From the NCBI GenBank assembly GCA_016713985.1, contig JADJOD010000034.1, positions 1 through 64,000 on the forward strand: a DNA stretch of 64,000 nucleotides, written 5' to 3'. This DNA comes from Lewinellaceae bacterium (lineage in GTDB: Bacteria; Bacteroidota; Bacteroidia; Chitinophagales; Saprospiraceae). Shown one piece after another: positions 53,425 through 62,757 of this stretch; position 1 is the stretch's first letter; every line of letters begins with the position of its first letter. The notes under the pieces are model-generated. The model had not been told where the DNA came from. It was given only the letters and a program-made list of their open reading frames with translations, and did not search any database. Position numbers and translations under genes: made by a program.

Positions 53425-55527
53425 CTAGGTGTGAACCAGCATGTTACCTGCCTGGTCCGTCACTTTCCATGTGCGGGTGATCGTATAGTTGTAGAAGCAG
53501 CACTGAGCCTGATTGGCGCATTGTGTGCTTGTTTCCGTAAAGGTGATCACCAGGTCCTGCGGCGCCGTGCAGTTGTCGTGCACGTCGCTGTTGACCAGCG
53601 GCGAACAGATCAGCTGGCCGCCGTTGCCGTGCCAAACGCAGTTGGTCGGGATGGCGTTGCATTCCACCGTGATGTCGTTCGGCATGGTGATGTCCGCGTC
53701 GAACTCGGGGTTCTGCGTATCCACAACCAGTACCTGGAACGTGCACAGGGCGGTGTTGCCGTGAATATCGGTTGCCGTGTAGGTGATCGTGATCGGGTTC
53801 GGCGATACGTTGATAATTGTGCCGCTGGCCGGGCCACCCGTTTGCAGGATGGACAGGATGTCGCAGTTATCTTCCGCTACCGGGATCGACCAGTTCACTT
53901 TTCCGGAGCACTGGTCCACGTCGTTGCCTACCATGACCATCGTGGTCGGGCAGTTCACGAATTCCGGAACCTGTGTATCCGTTACTACTACCGTGATCGA
54001 GCAGGAAGCCGTGTTGCCGGCTTTGTCTTTCACCGTCCAGATCACCGTCGTGGAGCCAACAGGGAAGTTGGCGCCGGCCAGGGTCCAGGGGTTGGGAGCC
54101 GTTACGTAGTTGTGTGTGATCGTTGCGTCGGGGCAATTGTCGGCAAATGCCGGGTCAAGCGAGCCGTCCAGGATTGTTTTCGAACACTGGTCGACGTCGT
54201 TTACAAACTGCGTGGCGTTAGCCGTCGGGCAAGTGATCGTCGGCAGTTGTGTATCGTTCACCGTTACTTTGCTCGAGCAGGTTACCGTGTTGCCACTGGC
54301 GTCCGTTACCGTCCAGATAACGATCGTCAGGCCAACGGGGAACTCTGCACCGGCAAGGCTCGGCGAGTTGTTATAGTTGTTGGAGATCGTAGCACCCGGG
54401 CAGTTGTCGGAGAAGAACGACGGATCGAATTCCGTGCCTACCACCGTGTATGAACATTCGTCCGTGTTATTCGAGCGAACGATATTGACGATGTTCGTGC
54501 AGTCGATGATCGGATTTTCTTCGTCGTAAACTTCCACGTCGAAGGAACAAACAGCGGAGTTGCCGCTTTCGTCCACCACCGTGTAAGTAACTACGGAAAC
54601 ACCTTTGTTAAATACCGAGCCGCTGGCGTCGCCGGTGCCGGATTTAATCGTAGCGCCGGTGATTTCATACGTGATGGTAACCGGGCAGTTGTCGTGTACG
54701 TATTGCAATGCAATGCCGTTTACTACTGCCGTGCAAACACCCGGATCGGTTGTTGTTTCGATACCGTTCGGGCAGGTGATGACCGGAGATTCCAGGTCGT
54801 ATACCGCAACCTGTGTCGTGCACTGGCTTACGTTGTTGTGCTGGTCTTCTACTTCCAGGATAACATCAATAATACCGTTGTTGATGAAGATATCCGCGCA
54901 GGAGAAGTAAACCCACTGGCCAAATGCGCCGCCGCGGCTGATTTCCGTGCGGGAAAGTGGTCCGCAGTTGTCCCAGCTGTCGTTGTTTACGTCGGCCACT
55001 GTCAGTTGAGCCAGGCCGTCGCCGTCGAGTACGATGTCGATAACCGGACCCTGGCAGCGTGCTACCGGAGGTTCGTTGTCGGTTACTACGTAGGTTACCG
55101 AGCAGGTGGCCGTGTTGCCGGCTGCATCCGTTACCATCCAGATCACCGTCGTGGAACCAACTGCCAGCGGCGTGCCGCCCAGCGTGTTGTTACCGGTCAG
55201 GTTGTTGGTCAGTACCAGCGGACCGCAGTTGTCGCCGTATGTCGGGTTCAGGTTGAAGCCCGGTACGAAGTAGTGGCAGTAGCCCGGCGTATTGTTGAGT
55301 GCCGTGGGGATCTGCGAGCAGTCGATTGTCGGGTTTTCGTCGTCGTGCAGCGTCAGTTTGACTTTGCAGGTTTCAACGTTACCGTAAATATCCGTTACCG
55401 TGATGGTTACAAAGATCATATCGCCGTGGGCCGATCCGAAGGATGTGCCGGCCAGCGGGCTTTGTGTGATCGTTGCCACCTCGCAGTTGTCGGTGGCTAC
55501 CACTTCCGGAACGAGGTTCGGAACCAT
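53425..55527 (-). CDS. Giant HYR surface protein 2, segment 3 (HYR repeats)
   Basis: This 700-residue segment is made of about eight HYR domains, each with D-x-x-x-P-x-I-x-CP, a DNC motif, FPVG-x-TTVIWTV and GN-x-x-x-C-S-x-x-V. It continues segment 2 (55593-59462): one G is missing near 55597, and the restored frame reads PVIVTCPADRFINTSTNGTG into this segment. It ends at an in-frame TAG (DQAGNMLVHT-stop) where a Gln codon is expected. The next codon continues the same HYR protein. Confidence 0.87.
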   Translation of the reverse strand: MVPNLVPEVVATDNCEVATITQSPLAGTSFGSAHGDMIFVTITVTDIYGNVETCKVKLTLHDDENPTIDCSQIPTALNNTPGYCHYFVPGFNLNPTYGDNCGPLVLTNNLTGNNTLGGTPLAVGSTTVIWMVTDAAGNTATCSVTYVVTDNEPPVARCQGPVIDIVLDGDGLAQLTVADVNNDSWDNCGPLSRTEISRGGAFGQWVYFSCADIFINNGIIDVILEVEDQHNNVSQCTTQVAVYDLESPVITCPNGIETTTDPGVCTAVVNGIALQYVHDNCPVTITYEITGATIKSGTGDASGSVFNKGVSVVTYTVVDESGNSAVCSFDVEVYDEENPIIDCTNIVNIVRSNNTDECSYTVVGTEFDPSFFSDNCPGATISNNYNNSPSLAGAEFPVGLTIVIWTVTDASGNTVTCSSKVTVNDTQLPTITCPTANATQFVNDVDQCSKTILDGSLDPAFADNCPDATITHNYVTAPNPWTLAGANFPVGSTTVIWTVKDKAGNTASCSITVVVTDTQVPEFVNCPTTMVMVGNDVDQCSGKVNWSIPVAEDNCDILSILQTGGPASGTIINVSPNPITITYTATDIHGNTALCTFQVLVVDTQNPEFDADITMPNDITVECNAIPTNCVWHGNGGQLICSPLVNSDVHDNCTAPQDLVITFTETSTQCANQAQCCFYNYTITRTWKVTDQAGNMLVHT

Positions 55528-55592
55528 ACCCGAGCAGTCGCCCGTGCCGTTGGTGCTTGTATTGATGAAACGATCAGCAGGGCAGGTAACGA

Positions 55593-58500
55593 TTACGGGT
55601 TTTCTTTATCCAGAACCGTTACCGTGAAGGTACATACCGTCGAATTGCCGGCGTCGTCCGTTACCTGGAACGATACCGTCGTGGTTCCTACGATAAACTC
55701 TTCGCCGCTGTTCGGGCCTTCCAATTGTGTCAGGCTGTAGTTCGGGCAGTTGTCGCCGAAATACGGGAACGAGTAGGTCACCACTGCGTCGCATTCGCCG
55801 AGGTCGTTGTTGACCGTCGTGTTTGCCGGGCAGGTGATGGTCGGAACCACCGGATCGAGCACCGTGATGGTGAACGAGCAGGTAGCCATGTTACCACTGG
55901 CGTCCGTTACTTTATATGCTTCGGTATAAATACCGCCGTATTCGTAGTAGTTCGGGCCGCTACCCAGGCCGCTGGTGTTGATCGTCAGCGGGTTCGGGCA
56001 GTTGTCGGTGCCTACCGGCGGGTTGTACTGGAGAGTAACGCCGCAGGGGCCGGAGCCTACCAGAGAAGCATTGGCCGGCGGAACGCCACCGAGGCCGCCG
56101 CTCAAGCTGCCGTCAATTTCAACCGTAATGTTGCTCGGACAGGTAATAACCGGCAGTTCCGAGTCGATTACCGTTACCTTGAACAGACATTCGGCAAAAT
56201 CGTTGCTGGCCTGGTCTACATAACGCCAGATCACCGTCGTCGTGCCAACCGGGAACGTCGAGCCCGAAGGCAGGCCGTCTACCAAGTAGCCGATCAGGTC
56301 TTCGCCGTCGCAGTTATCTTCAAACAGAACGGTGTATTCCACCACTGCGCCACAAACACCCGGGTCGTTGTTCACCGTGATGTCCGCCGGGCATTCCTGA
56401 ACGGTCGGGTCGTCGTTGTCGACCACAACTACCATTACCGTACAAAGTGCCGAGTTGCCGAAACCGTCTTCAGCCAGCCAGTTCACTTTGGTAACACCGA
56501 GGTCAAACACTGCATCATACAGCGTGTGGTCCAGGTAGTGGATGTTGTAGTTATGCTCCAGGTTAACCGTACCCTGGCAGTTGTCCGTCACCGTTGCGTC
56601 TAAGTAATTACCCGTAACACGGTGGGTGCAACCTTCGTTTGTTTCCACGTAAATCGGGCCCAGCGGGCACTCTACGTCGGGTTTTTCACGATCCTGGATC
56701 GTAATGGTAAAGATGCAGGTCTTTTCGTTGCCCGATCCGTCAATCGCCGTGTATTCGATTTCATGCGGCGAGTCGTTGATCGAGAAGTAAGAACCCGGAG
56801 CCAGGCCGCCGCTTTGTACAACGGTTTCTCCGCAGTCGTCTTCCGCTACGGGATCCAGCCAGAATACAGCCGCGCCGCATTTGCCGGGATCGTTGTTGAG
56901 CGTTACGTCAGAGGGGCAGTTTTCAAATACCGGTTTCACGTTGTCCGTAACCACGTAGGTAACCGAACAAGTGGCCGTATTGCCGGCTGCGTCCGTAATT
57001 TTCCAGATAACCGTTGTGTTGCCAACCGGCAGCACGGCGCCTTCCAGCGTATGGTCTTGCGGAGCCATCAGGAAGTTGTGGGTGCGTTTTGCGCCGTCGC
57101 AGTTGTCGCTGAATTGCGGGTGTGTATCGTCGCCGGCAACCACTTTGTGGCCGCACAGCGGCGGTGTTACGTTGAAGTTTTTCGTAATGCCGCTGCAAGT
57201 GATCGTCGGGTTTTCGTTGTCTTTCAACGTAACCGTAGACGTGCAGGAGCTGGTGTTGCCCGCAGCATCCGTTACCGTGAAGGTCACGATTTGTACGGCG
57301 CCGTGCAGGTAACCGAAAGCGGTGCCCGGGTACGGCGATTGTGCTACGTTGTCAACCACGCAGTTGTCCGTGGAGGTCAGATCACCTCTCATATCGGGTA
57401 CACCGCCGGAGCAGTCACCCAAACCGTTGGAAGAAGTATTGGCGTATACCGGCGTCGGGCAGTGATTGATAAACGGACGCTCGCGGTCTTCCACCGTCAC
57501 CGAGAAGGTGCAATCGGTGGCGTTGCCGGCATCATCCGTTACGCGGAACGATACCCAGGTGGTACCGGTCTGGAATTCCTGACCGCTTACCGGACCCGAC
57601 AATTGGGTCAGGGTATAGCCGGGGCAGTTGTCGCCGAAGTAAGGGAACGAGTAACTGACCGCAGCGTCGCATTCTGCAACGTCCGTCGTAACGGTTGTAT
57701 TCGACGGGCAGGTGATCGTCGGTTCCAGCGGATCTTTCACCTCGATGGTGAACGAGCAGGAAGAAACGTTACCGGATGCGTCGATTACGTTATAAGTTTC
57801 GATATACAAACCGCCGTACTCGTAGTAGTGCGGGCCTGCGCCGAAGCCGGCCTGCAATACGGTCAGCGGATTCGGGCAGTTGTCTTCACCAATCGGCGCC
57901 GTGTAGTCCAGCGTCACGCCGCAGGGACCCGAAGCGCGCAGTTGGGGGTGAGCCAGCGGCGAACCGCCGATGCCACCGCTGATGCTGCCGCCGATATTGA
58001 CGATGATGCTCGACGGGCAGTAGATCACAGGATCCTGTACGTCGTTCACGGTTACCGTGAACAGGCATTCGGCAAAGTCATTGCTTCCTGCGTCGACATA
58101 ACGCCATACCACGGTGGTTACTCCTACCGGGAAGGTTGCACCGGAATGCAGGCCTTCGATCAGGTCGCCGGTGAGGTTGTTGCCGTCGCAGTTGTCTTTA
58201 AACCATACGTCATAGTCAACACGTGCACCGCATACGTTCATGTCGTTGATCTTCACGATGTCTGCGGGGCATTCCTGCACCTTCGGATCGTCGTCGTCCG
58301 AAACGGAAACGATGTATTGGCAGGTACGCGCGTTGTTGGCAGCGTCTTTGGCCGTCCAGGTTACCCAGGTATTGCCGAGGGGGAATACCGCGCCCTGAAG
58401 GGTACCGCTGTTGTTATAGTCATTTTTCAGGTAAGTGACCGCGCAGTTGTCGGAAGCCGTTGCATTCAGGCCCGTGCCGGGCATGGTGAACGAACAGTTG

Positions 58501-59462
58501 CCGAGGTTGGTGCCGAAATCCTGGAAGCCGCTCGGGCACTGGATGTCGGGCAGTTGCATGTCGCGGATCGTAACATCCCATTCGCAAATGGTCGTATTGC
58601 CGGAAGGATCTTTTGCCCGGTAAACAACCGTTTCGGTACCTACCGGGAAGAAACCACCCGGTGCGGGGCCGTCGATCTGGTCAACTACCACACCACAATC
58701 GTCGTGGGCAATCGGGTCAAGCCAGAATACTTTTGCGCCGCATTTGTCCACGTCGTTGTTCAAGGTGACGTCGTCGGGGCAGTTTACAAACACCGGCTTC
58801 ACATTGTCGGTAATCGTGTAGGTTACGGCACAGTCGCGGGTGTTGCCAGCGGCATCCGTGATCGTCCAAACTACCGTTGTGCTGCCGACCGGCAGGATAG
58901 CACCTTCCAGCGTATGGTCTTGCGGAGCCGCTACGTAGTTGTGTGTGCGTTTTGCACCCTGGCAGTTGTCGGTGAAGGAAGGATTGGTGCCGTCGGCGCC
59001 TGCTACAACATGTCCGCAAATCGGCGGAGTTACATAGAAGTCGGTGTTAACGTCACAATCGATGCTCGGTTTTTCGTCGTCTTTCAACGTTACTTTAGAT
59101 TCGCAGGAGCTGGTATTACCGGCTGCGTCGGTTACCGTAAAGGTTACCGTTTGCATGGCGCCGTGTGTAAAACCGAACGGTGTGCCTGCAGCCGGCGATT
59201 GTGTTTTGCCGGTTACATTGCAGTTGTCGGTTGCCACCAGGTCAGGAAGCATGTTTGGAACGGCGCCGGAGCAGTCGCCGTTGCCGTTGGACGAGGTTAC
59301 CTGGATAACCGGTGTCGGGCAATTGTTGATAAACGGACGTTCGCGGTCTTCTACCGTTACCGAGAAGGTGCAGTCCGTGGAATTACCCGCGTCGTCCGTT
59401 ACGCGGAACGATACCCAGGTGGTGCCCAGCTGGAACTCCTGGCCGCTCACCGGACCCGACAA
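55593..59462 (-). CDS. Giant HYR surface protein 2, segment 2 (HYR repeats)
   Basis: This 1,289-residue segment consists only of HYR domains in a higher-order arrangement: blocks of about 625 aa repeat, seen from TITCPANTTVNNDLGECDAV, TITCPSNTTVTTDVAECDAA and the like. One extra G near 59464 (GACAAGTTGGG against GACAATTGGG in the other copies) splits it from segment 1. HYR domains are immunoglobulin-like and associated with adhesion. Confidence 0.88.
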   Translation of the reverse strand: MSGPVSGQEFQLGTTWVSFRVTDDAGNSTDCTFSVTVEDRERPFINNCPTPVIQVTSSNGNGDCSGAVPNMLPDLVATDNCNVTGKTQSPAAGTPFGFTHGAMQTVTFTVTDAAGNTSSCESKVTLKDDEKPSIDCDVNTDFYVTPPICGHVVAGADGTNPSFTDNCQGAKRTHNYVAAPQDHTLEGAILPVGSTTVVWTITDAAGNTRDCAVTYTITDNVKPVFVNCPDDVTLNNDVDKCGAKVFWLDPIAHDDCGVVVDQIDGPAPGGFFPVGTETVVYRAKDPSGNTTICEWDVTIRDMQLPDIQCPSGFQDFGTNLGNCSFTMPGTGLNATASDNCAVTYLKNDYNNSGTLQGAVFPLGNTWVTWTAKDAANNARTCQYIVSVSDDDDPKVQECPADIVKINDMNVCGARVDYDVWFKDNCDGNNLTGDLIEGLHSGATFPVGVTTVVWRYVDAGSNDFAECLFTVTVNDVQDPVIYCPSSIIVNIGGSISGGIGGSPLAHPQLRASGPCGVTLDYTAPIGEDNCPNPLTVLQAGFGAGPHYYEYGGLYIETYNVIDASGNVSSCSFTIEVKDPLEPTITCPSNTTVTTDVAECDAAVSYSFPYFGDNCPGYTLTQLSGPVSGQEFQTGTTWVSFRVTDDAGNATDCTFSVTVEDRERPFINHCPTPVYANTSSNGLGDCSGGVPDMRGDLTSTDNCVVDNVAQSPYPGTAFGYLHGAVQIVTFTVTDAAGNTSSCTSTVTLKDNENPTITCSGITKNFNVTPPLCGHKVVAGDDTHPQFSDNCDGAKRTHNFLMAPQDHTLEGAVLPVGNTTVIWKITDAAGNTATCSVTYVVTDNVKPVFENCPSDVTLNNDPGKCGAAVFWLDPVAEDDCGETVVQSGGLAPGSYFSINDSPHEIEYTAIDGSGNEKTCIFTITIQDREKPDVECPLGPIYVETNEGCTHRVTGNYLDATVTDNCQGTVNLEHNYNIHYLDHTLYDAVFDLGVTKVNWLAEDGFGNSALCTVMVVVVDNDDPTVQECPADITVNNDPGVCGAVVEYTVLFEDNCDGEDLIGYLVDGLPSGSTFPVGTTTVIWRYVDQASNDFAECLFKVTVIDSELPVITCPSNITVEIDGSLSGGLGGVPPANASLVGSGPCGVTLQYNPPVGTDNCPNPLTINTSGLGSGPNYYEYGGIYTEAYKVTDASGNMATCSFTITVLDPVVPTITCPANTTVNNDLGECDAVVTYSFPYFGDNCPNYSLTQLEGPNSGEEFIVGTTTVSFQVTDDAGNSTVCTFTVTVLDKENP

Positions 59463-61200
59463 GTTGGGTCAGGGTGTAGCCGGGGCAGTTGTCGCCAAAA
59501 TACGGGAACGAGTAACTCACCGCAGCGTCGCACTCTGCAACGTCGGTGGTTACCGTGGTATTGGCCGGGCAGGTGATCGTCGGATCGACGGGGTCTTTCA
59601 CCGTGATCGTGAACGAACACCAGTTGCTGTTGCCGGCATTGTCGACAACATTATAGGATTCGGTATAAATACCGCCGTATTCATAATAGTTGGGGCCGCT
59701 GCCCAGGCCGCTGGCCAGGGTGGTCACCACACCGGCGCAGTTGTCCGTGCCTACCGGCGACGTGTAAGACAAACTTACACCGCAGGGGCCGGAAGACACC
59801 AGCACCGGATTAGCGGCAGGAGCGCCGCCGTTGCCGCCGCTTAAGCTGCCGTCCACTTCCACCACGATATTGGAAGGACATTTGATTTTTGGATCTTCGT
59901 CGTCACGTACCGTGATGGTGAAGTTGCACACCGCAGGGTCGTTGCCCGTCGGGTCGAAGTACCACCATTCCATCACCGTAGTGCCTACGTTGAAGAAATC
60001 GCCGGAAGCGCCGCCCTGAATCAGGGTGCCCGGCTGGTAAGCGCCGCCGCAATTGTCGTTGAAACGCGGCAAGGCATACGTTACTTCCGCGCCACAATCG
60101 CCATAGTCGTTCGACACCGTTTTGTCGGACGGGCAGGAAGCGACCGTCGGCTCGTCGTTGTCCACAACGATGATTGCAAACGAACAGGTGGCCGTATTAC
60201 CCGACCAGTCTTCGGCTTTCCAGGTAACCACGATCGGCCACGAACCTACGGGGAATACCGCACCGTTCAGGGTGCCGGAATTCGTGTAGTCGTTGCGAAC
60301 ATAGTCCAGGCCGCAGTTCTCCACCACACTTGCGTTGAGGTAAGTGCCGGTGAGGGTATGCGAACAGTTGCCGTTGTTGGTTTCCAGGTACTGGATGCCC
60401 GAGGGGCACTCGATATCCGGAAGTTGCATGTCACGGACTTTGATGTCGAATTCGCAATAGGATTTATTGCCGTAGTCGTCGTCCGCTGTATATTTAATAT
60501 GGTGTAGTCCGATCGGGAAGAAAGAGCCGGTCGTTTTGCCGTCCAAAGGCAATACCTGGTAGATGTTTACCGGGTAGCCGCAGTTATCCACGGCATTCGG
60601 CGCCTGCCAGTTGACGTTGGCGCCGCATTTGTCGACGTCGTTATTTACCGTCATATCTGTCGGGCAAACGATGAACACCGGAGGTGTTACGTCTTTAACC
60701 GTCAGTTTGAACGTTTCCTCGCCGGGGCAGAAGCCGGGGCGGGTAGCCGTTATGGTAATATAATAATCACCTTCCACCGTAGTTGTGGTGAAGGAAGGGA
60801 TTTCCGGATCAGCGCCGGAAGCCGAGCCGTTGGCAAGGCCTGCACCCATACCGCCGGTCCAGGAATAATGGAAGTTGTAACCCAAAGGCAATGCGCTCAA
60901 TTCGATGGCATCGGTCGGCTGGCCGGGGCAAACCGTGATATCGGGCAAAGCCGTGATCGCGATGGAAGAGCCGGCAGAAACCGTTATCGTAATCGTCTCC
61001 CAATCGGAGCAACCTTTATCGTCTTTTACTTCATAACTCAGGTGGATGGTACCGGAGCCGCTGGCGCTTACATGGGCGTTTTGCGAATTTGAATTCGACA
61101 GGTTCACGCCGGAGGCGCTGCCGCCGGTGTGTGTCCATTTATGAAACACATAAACACCCGAACCGCCGGAAGGATTTCCGTACAGGTCGGCTTCCACATC
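55600..61200 (-). repeat. Three copies of a 1.87-kb higher-order HYR repeat
   Basis: The codons for ITCP-[AS]-NTTV recur at about 55830, 57710 and 59570, that is, spaced about 1,870 bp, with neighbouring HYR domains repeated in the same order. Identity falls toward 55.6 kb. The arrangement indicates block duplication inside the gene and is a likely place for assembly collapse or expansion. Confidence 0.75.
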
Positions 61201-61974
61201 CGGGCATACCGTCATGGAAGATGCCGAAGGGCTGGCTTCCACCGAGGGGTAAATACCCAGGGGTACAGGACCCGTCAGCCAGCAGCCGGACGGGGCGATG
61301 ATCCGTGCATATACAAAAGAGTGGGCTCCGACGGCATTATAAGAAGCCGCCTGGCCGGCCGAAAAACGATTCACATCGTTGTTGGCATCCGAATGTGTTG
61401 CATAATAATATACGGTGTAAGCACCGCCGCCGTTGATGATCGGAGTCACCTCGGCGGTCAGGTTATAGTTGGCCGTATAGCCGCCGGAAGTGGTCGAACA
61501 CTTCCACTGCGTGGTCACGTGCGCGTTCGGCGTAGGGTTGGTGGTAACCGTAACCGTTTTGGCCGATGTGCAGCCGCCTGTTGCAGTCACCGTGTATTTC
61601 AGGGTGATCGTGCCCAAACCCAAACCCGGTGTGGTCTGAAAAGTAACCGTTGCCGAGTTTGCATTCAACAGGTTGGCAGCCGTAGCGCCGGTACCTGCAG
61701 CATCCTCGATGGTCCAGGCATGGGTAAAAGGCGCCGTTCCCGAAGGACTTGCCGTGAACATAACCGTGTTCGGCCCGCCGAAGGAAGGGCCCTGGTCAAT
61801 ACAAACACTCCCGGATGCAGGGCTGACAGTTGTGCTGGCACTACAGGGAGGGTTGTCATCTCCATCAAACGGCGAATTCCCTGCCCAGACCGGAGCGGTC
61901 ATCAGACAGAGACAAAGCCAAAGGGCGGAGGAAGGAATACTACTGTTTGAGAACAGGGAGTAAACTTTTCTCAT
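59383..61974 (-). CDS. Giant HYR surface protein 2, N-terminal segment (module part i, copy 2)
   Basis: This 863-residue start of a protein of about 4,570 aa (61974 to 48248) has a signal peptide (SALWLCLCLMTAPVWAG), then three to four PKD-like domains rich in Ser/Thr/Gly (STTVSPASGSVCIDQGPSFG, AHVTTQWKCSTTSGGYTANY, PDITVCPGQPTDAIELSALP). HYR domains begin at VTPPVFIVCPTDMTVNNDVD. The frame runs out after TLTQLVGSGERPG because of one inserted base at 59464. Paralogous to giant protein 1 only in the C-terminal half; the N-terminal half is unrelated in order. Its role is probably a cell-surface adhesin. Confidence 0.88.
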   Translation of the reverse strand: MRKVYSLFSNSSIPSSALWLCLCLMTAPVWAGNSPFDGDDNPPCSASTTVSPASGSVCIDQGPSFGGPNTVMFTASPSGTAPFTHAWTIEDAAGTGATAANLLNANSATVTFQTTPGLGLGTITLKYTVTATGGCTSAKTVTVTTNPTPNAHVTTQWKCSTTSGGYTANYNLTAEVTPIINGGGAYTVYYYATHSDANNDVNRFSAGQAASYNAVGAHSFVYARIIAPSGCWLTGPVPLGIYPSVEASPSASSMTVCPDVEADLYGNPSGGSGVYVFHKWTHTGGSASGVNLSNSNSQNAHVSASGSGTIHLSYEVKDDKGCSDWETITITVSAGSSIAITALPDITVCPGQPTDAIELSALPLGYNFHYSWTGGMGAGLANGSASGADPEIPSFTTTTVEGDYYITITATRPGFCPGEETFKLTVKDVTPPVFIVCPTDMTVNNDVDKCGANVNWQAPNAVDNCGYPVNIYQVLPLDGKTTGSFFPIGLHHIKYTADDDYGNKSYCEFDIKVRDMQLPDIECPSGIQYLETNNGNCSHTLTGTYLNASVVENCGLDYVRNDYTNSGTLNGAVFPVGSWPIVVTWKAEDWSGNTATCSFAIIVVDNDEPTVASCPSDKTVSNDYGDCGAEVTYALPRFNDNCGGAYQPGTLIQGGASGDFFNVGTTVMEWWYFDPTGNDPAVCNFTITVRDDEDPKIKCPSNIVVEVDGSLSGGNGGAPAANPVLVSSGPCGVSLSYTSPVGTDNCAGVVTTLASGLGSGPNYYEYGGIYTESYNVVDNAGNSNWCSFTITVKDPVDPTITCPANTTVTTDVAECDAAVSYSFPYFGDNCPGYTLTQLVGSGERPGVPAGHHLGIVPRNGRRG

Positions 61975-62757
61975 GAGATAATAATTAAATTTGGTTGATT
62001 AGCCGCCGAAGCGATTAAGAACAGCTCGAAAGAAAATATGCACTTTATGATTCTGAAGGGCCTCCAAACATACCGAAAACCCTGTTTGAACTCGCCGGTA
62101 ATTGCAAAATGCCAGAATCTGATCCCCGCAGGTAGCGAAATCAAAACTGACATTATTTATCCTCTCCACGGAAGCGCAAAAAACGCCGCCGCTTTATATG
62201 TACACACAGGACAGCCGGAAAAATGATCCGGTTCAGCCCCTGAAGGGTGTGGAACGGGTGGAGCAACGTGCAAAACAACTCACGTGAGTTAGGCGCACGC
62301 CTGCTCGGATCGGAAAAGGGAACTTCAAACTTAATGTGGAGAGAAGAAAATTCGATGCGCGAAAGCGCTTGAACTTAGAAGTCGGACACAGGAAATGCCC
62401 GGACAAACTTCACTCACGAGATTACAGATTATTACGGATTAAAAGGTGATCGGAGAATATCAAGGCAAATGTAGAACAGAATGCTGCTTATCTCCAAGTC
62501 CTTGGGGTTAAAGTTTATATTTTTTTGCAACTAATTATTCAAAGGTCAGCATTTCGGGGGATTCCGGCTTTTTCGGAATTTTGCGGCGGCCGGTTCCGGC
62601 ACATCCCCGGATTCCAAAAATCGAACCCCGGCACAAATACCAAGTTATGAAATAAAACACAAATATTATGCCGAAAAGCCACGTAATGGTCCGCATTTTG
62701 CCTGTTCTTGCAGAAAAAAATCCGGACTGATAAGACCAAATTTCTCACACAGCCTGC
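61975..62757. other. Long intergenic region, nothing recognised
   Basis: About 780 bases between the divergent giant gene and E1 gene. Short frames on both strands look random. The last 230 bases carry GC-rich patches (TTTCGGGGGATTCC, GGCGGCCGGTTCCGG) that could be the E1 leader. I see no clear hairpin, and no TAnnTTTG box I would defend. Confidence 0.4.

Noticed and set aside
52420..54453. 677-codon plus-strand frame
   Set aside because: Antisense shadow of HYR domains. Similar long open frames appear opposite every HYR block.
56622..59576. 984-codon plus-strand frame opposite giant protein 2
   Set aside because: It mirrors the HYR repeats of the minus strand, has biased low-complexity composition (Arg/Val/Gly) and no domain. 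The minus strand carries clear HYR motifs.
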